64,000 nt of DNA from Archaeoglobaceae archaeon (lineage in GTDB: Archaea > Halobacteriota > Archaeoglobi > Archaeoglobales > Archaeoglobaceae), in the NCBI GenBank assembly GCA_026986375.1, contig JALSOQ010000022.1, forward strand, positions 26,469 through 90,468, written 5' to 3'. The notes below the pieces were generated by a model. It did not search any database. It was not told the DNA's origin and saw nothing but the letters and a program-made list of their open reading frames with translations. Both the position numbers and the translations under genes were made by a program. Every line of letters begins with the position of its first letter. Within the stretch, counting starts at the first letter, position 1. Positions 63,918-64,000 of this stretch are shown here, piece by piece.

Positions 63918-64000
63918 TCAGACCTTAAGCTTGTTGTGCCTCCAGAACCTCCTCTTTGGACTCGTAACCACCTTCCTCTTCGTCTTGAGCGTAACCCAAA
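63918..64000 (-). CDS. rpl39e: 50S ribosomal protein L39e, N-terminus beyond window
   Basis: The last 26 codons of a gene on the minus strand read WVTLKTKRKVVTSPKRRFWR followed by HNKLKV and a stop at 63918-63920. This is the conserved end of eL39 (normally about 51 residues). The start lies beyond the right edge. It is the first visible gene of the L39e-L31e-aIF6-LX-prefoldin-FtsY operon. Confidence 0.88.
   Translation of the reverse strand, partial: WVTLKTKRKVVTSPKRRFWRHNKLKV

Overview
The window looks like chromosomal DNA of a hyperthermophilic euryarchaeon of the Archaeoglobales type (Archaeoglobus/Ferroglobus/Geoglobus). Pointers are a membrane [NiFe] hydrogenase of the Vht/Vho type, formyltransferase Ftr of the tetrahydromethanopterin C1 pathway, inositol-1-phosphate synthase plus a CDP-alcohol transferase for inositol lipids or solutes, archaeal information-processing genes (aCPSF1, aCPSF2, PINA-type ATPase, aIF6, eL20/LX, eL31, eL39, prefoldin, FtsY, proteasome beta) and leaderless genes with TATA boxes about 25 bases upstream. 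The genus is inference; no rRNA is present.

Layout. 1-5.6 kb: partial secreted protein, divergent hydrogenase operon (small and large subunit), Nif3-like protein, CDP-alcohol transferase and Lrp-like regulator. 5.7-9.0 kb: CoA genes (pantoate kinase, CoaBC), HIT protein, PyrD. 9.1-15.2 kb: a four-gene operon in which two secreted proteins with transcobalamin-like DUF4430 domains (one also with an alpha/alpha-toroid and a C-terminal sorting tail) precede BtuF and BtuC; I read it as an extracellular corrinoid-capture system. 15.2-19.3 kb: ArgF, NadE interrupted by a 371-residue intein, and an RNA m5C methyltransferase with a PUA-like partner.

19.459-29.050 kb is a 9.55-kb integrated plasmid-like element. 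It is inserted in the 3' half of tRNA-Lys(CTT), flanked by 42-bp perfect direct repeats, and its SSV-type integrase gene is split between the two ends. Inside are divergent regulators, a replication module (iteron-like array inside a putative initiator gene, UvrD-like helicase, archaeo-eukaryotic primase, PD-(D/E)XK-like nuclease), small DNA-binding proteins, a second decayed integrase fragment and a structured non-coding region. No virion genes were seen.

29-41 kb: ArgJ, ValS, FAH-family protein, hotdog thioesterase, FtsZ with a CdrS-like regulator, MazG-like protein, RCK-DHH protein, Ftr, a ThiS/MoaD-like protein, aCPSF2, rubredoxin, RpiA and SurE. 42-46 kb: two small membrane-protein genes, each broken by one in-frame TGA, a beta-propeller protein with a PGF-type tail, an ArsA/Get3-like ATPase and HypC, HypB, HypA, which would serve the hydrogenase at 1 kb. 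46-56 kb: APC permease with USP domains, PINA-type ATPase, presenilin-like protease, PurD, FKBP, sodium/proline-type symporter with a small partner, MobB. 56-64 kb: aCPSF1, proteasome beta, inositol-phosphate synthase, CysS, and the FtsY-prefoldin-LX-aIF6-L31e-L39e operon running off the right edge.

Small genes read directly from the sequence include rubredoxin, LX, CdrS, a 55-residue ribbon-helix-helix protein, the symporter partner and the eL39 fragment.
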